From assembly GCA_013812385.1 (NCBI GenBank), contig JACCTM010000140.1, positions 1 through 7,766 on the forward strand: 7,766 nt of DNA, in the 5' to 3' direction. The notes under the pieces are model-generated. The model worked only from the letters and a program-made list of their open reading frames with translations. It did no database searches and was not told the DNA's origin. Shown here piece by piece: positions 6,710 to 7,766 of this stretch. This stretch comes from Geodermatophilaceae bacterium (GTDB lineage Bacteria; Actinomycetota; Actinomycetes; Mycobacteriales; Geodermatophilaceae). Made by a program: the position numbers and the translations under genes. Numbering within the stretch: position 1 is the stretch's first letter; each line of letters begins with the position of its first letter.

Positions 6710-6715
6710 TTCCTC
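6710..6715 (-). promoter_or_regulatory. Ribosome binding site supporting the CTG start of the Rv2375-like gene
   Basis: GAGGAA on the minus strand, six bases before CTG 6703, is a strong Shine-Dalgarno match at normal spacing. No ATG, GTG or TTG lies in this frame between the upstream stop and GTG 6616, so the site points to CTG as the initiator. Confidence 0.5.
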
Positions 6716-6784
6716 GACGTCGGCCGGTCAGACAAGGCGACCATACCGATAGTCGGGAGTGAGCGAGCACCGTCGGTACGGTCG

Positions 6785-6790
6785 TATGCT
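6785..6790 (+). promoter_or_regulatory. Possible -10 element of hrcA
   Basis: TATGCT fits TANNNT and lies about ten bases before the CIRCE-like repeat, so the transcript start would fall at about 6797 and the operator would sit at the start of the leader. No recognisable -35 is seen 16-18 bp upstream. This leaves an hrcA leader of roughly 85 nt. Confidence 0.3.
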
Positions 6791-6800
6791 GGACGGCGGG

Positions 6801-6829
6801 CCTGGCACTCGGGCCACGGGACTGCCAGG
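6801..6829. promoter_or_regulatory. CIRCE-like inverted repeat, probable HrcA operator
   Basis: The arms CCTGGCACTC (6801-6810) and GACTGCCAGG (6820-6829) pair at 9 of 10 positions around a 9-nt spacer. The CIRCE consensus is TTAGCACTC, nine bases, then GAGTGCTAA. The inner nine bases of each arm match it at 7 and 6 positions respectively, and the spacer length is exact. It lies 53 bp before hrcA and just after a candidate -10, the usual place for CIRCE. HrcA binding here would repress its own gene and might also affect the divergent small gene. The site is degenerate, so binding is inferred. Confidence 0.5.
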
Positions 6830-6869
6830 TGATCGCGGACCCAGGCATCCGCCCCCGCAGCCAGACACC

Positions 6870-6877
6870 GGAGAGGA
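6870..6877 (+). promoter_or_regulatory. Ribosome binding site of hrcA
   Basis: GGAGAGGA ends five bases before ATG 6883. It is a strong purine-rich Shine-Dalgarno sequence and fixes the hrcA start. Confidence 0.7.
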
Positions 6878-6882
6878 CGACG

Positions 6883-7766
6883 ATGACCCACGACGAGCGG
6901 CGTCTGCAGGTTCTGCGCGCAATCGTCGAGGACTTCGTGTCCACCAATGACCCGGTCGGCAGCAAGGCCCTTGTGGACCGGCACAGCCTCGGCGTGTCGG
7001 CTGCAACCATTCGCAACGACATGGCCGTCCTCGAGGACGAGGGCTACATCACCCAGCCGCACACCAGCGCCGGGCGGGTGCCCACAGACAAGGGATATCG
7101 GCTCTTCGTCGATCGGCTGACGCAGATCAAGCCGATGACTGGAGCCGAACGCAAGGCCATCCAGTCCTTCCTCGAAGGTGCGGTGGATCTCGACGATGTG
7201 CTCGGCCGTACGGTCCGGCTGCTGGCCCAGCTGACCAGGCAGGTGGCGGTCGTGCAGTACCCGACGATCGCGCGCAGCGGCATCCGCCACGTCGAGGTGT
7301 TCCCGCTGAGCACCAGTCGAATCATGCTCGTCGTGATCACCGACTCCGGGCGGATCGAGCAGCGGGTGATCCCACTCAACGTCGAGGTGACCGAGGAACA
7401 GGTGGCCGATCTGCGTTCCAAGCTGAACGCGGCGATCGGCGGCCTGCGGCTGTCCGATGCCAGCAGCCGGGTCGCCGACCTGGCCCGCAACGTGCCGAGT
7501 GAGATCCGGCCGCTGGCCGCCTGCGTCGCCTCGGTCCTCCTGGAAACCTTGGTCGAGCAGCCCGACGGGCGAATCATGGTGGGCGGCACCGCAAACCTCA
7601 CCCGCGACCTGCACGACTTCCCGATGTCCCTGCGCCCCATCCTGGAGGCGCTCGAAGAACAGGTGGTCATCCTGCGACTGATCGGTGAGGTGGATCCGAG
7701 CACGGTGCTGGTCCGGATCGGCGAGGAGAATCAGCATGCGGGTCTGTCGTCGGCGGCGGTCGTCTC
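6883..7766 (+). CDS. hrcA: Heat-inducible transcription repressor HrcA, cut by window edge
   Basis: The frame from ATG 6883 stays open to the window end, giving 294 residues of a protein usually about 340 aa, so roughly the last 45-50 residues are missing. HrcA is a dimeric repressor that binds CIRCE operators of chaperone genes (groESL and, in many bacteria, dnaK operons) and is kept active by GroEL. The N-terminal winged helix-turn-helix is clear: RRLQVLRAIVEDFV (6-19), DPVGSKAL (23-30), VSAATIRNDMAVLEDEGY (38-55) and the wing TSAGRVPTDKGYRLFVD (61-77). The central ligand-like domain contains HVEVFPLS and a VVITDSGRIEQRVI stretch, and the IMVGGTANLT segment follows later. The start is fixed by GGAGAGGA just upstream. 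A CIRCE-like repeat in the leader suggests autoregulation. In actinobacteria dnaJ2 often follows hrcA; that would lie beyond the window. Confidence 0.96.
   Translation, partial: MTHDERRLQVLRAIVEDFVSTNDPVGSKALVDRHSLGVSAATIRNDMAVLEDEGYITQPHTSAGRVPTDKGYRLFVDRLTQIKPMTGAERKAIQSFLEGAVDLDDVLGRTVRLLAQLTRQVAVVQYPTIARSGIRHVEVFPLSTSRIMLVVITDSGRIEQRVIPLNVEVTEEQVADLRSKLNAAIGGLRLSDASSRVADLARNVPSEIRPLAACVASVLLETLVEQPDGRIMVGGTANLTRDLHDFPMSLRPILEALEEQVVILRLIGEVDPSTVLVRIGEENQHAGLSSAAVV

Noticed and set aside
6700..7737. Long minus-strand open frame of 345 codons antisense to hrcA
   Set aside because: It covers the unmistakable HrcA coding sequence and its translation is Asp/His/Gln-rich without motifs, so it is an antisense shadow.

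Overview
The window is high-GC, densely packed DNA. It looks like an actinobacterium, probably a mycobacterium or a close mycolic-acid-containing relative (Corynebacteriales). The grounds are the codon bias, frequent GTG/TTG starts, -10-only promoters set for leaderless transcripts, and the order hemW, Rv2375-like small gene, hrcA. That order resembles the M. tuberculosis hrcA neighbourhood from memory; no search was possible. The genus cannot be fixed from this sequence.

Left part (1-2792), selenium metabolism. selD (selenophosphate synthetase, minus strand) and selA (selenocysteine synthase, plus strand) diverge from a short shared promoter region at about 1377-1427. SelD makes selenophosphate, and SelA uses it to convert Ser-tRNA(Sec) to Sec-tRNA(Sec). 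selB, selC (tRNA-Sec) and any recognisable selenoprotein are absent, so the rest of the pathway must lie elsewhere. Downstream of selD on the same strand is the 5' end of a medium-chain dehydrogenase/reductase gene, cut by the window edge.

Middle part (2776-5024, minus strand). A crotonase-family (enoyl-CoA hydratase-like) gene is followed by a gene for a membrane-anchored calcineurin-type metallophosphoesterase. The two overlap at stop and start and form a translationally coupled pair. The phosphoesterase gene ends tail-to-tail with selA, overlapping it by 17 bp.

Right part (5124-7766). hemW (radical SAM heme chaperone) diverges from the crotonase gene. A small conserved gene of the mycobacterial Rv2375 type is convergent with hemW. 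It appears to start at a CTG codon behind a strong ribosome binding site. It diverges from hrcA, the heat-shock repressor gene, which runs off the window. The hrcA leader holds an inverted repeat with a 9-nt spacer that resembles the CIRCE operator, which suggests autoregulation.

I found no mobile elements, CRISPR arrays, rRNA or tRNA genes. There is no gene-free stretch over 300 bp. This is mostly ordinary chromosomal housekeeping DNA. The points worth a second look are start-codon choice, promoter architecture, the CIRCE-like site and the missing selB. I see no convincing undescribed system.
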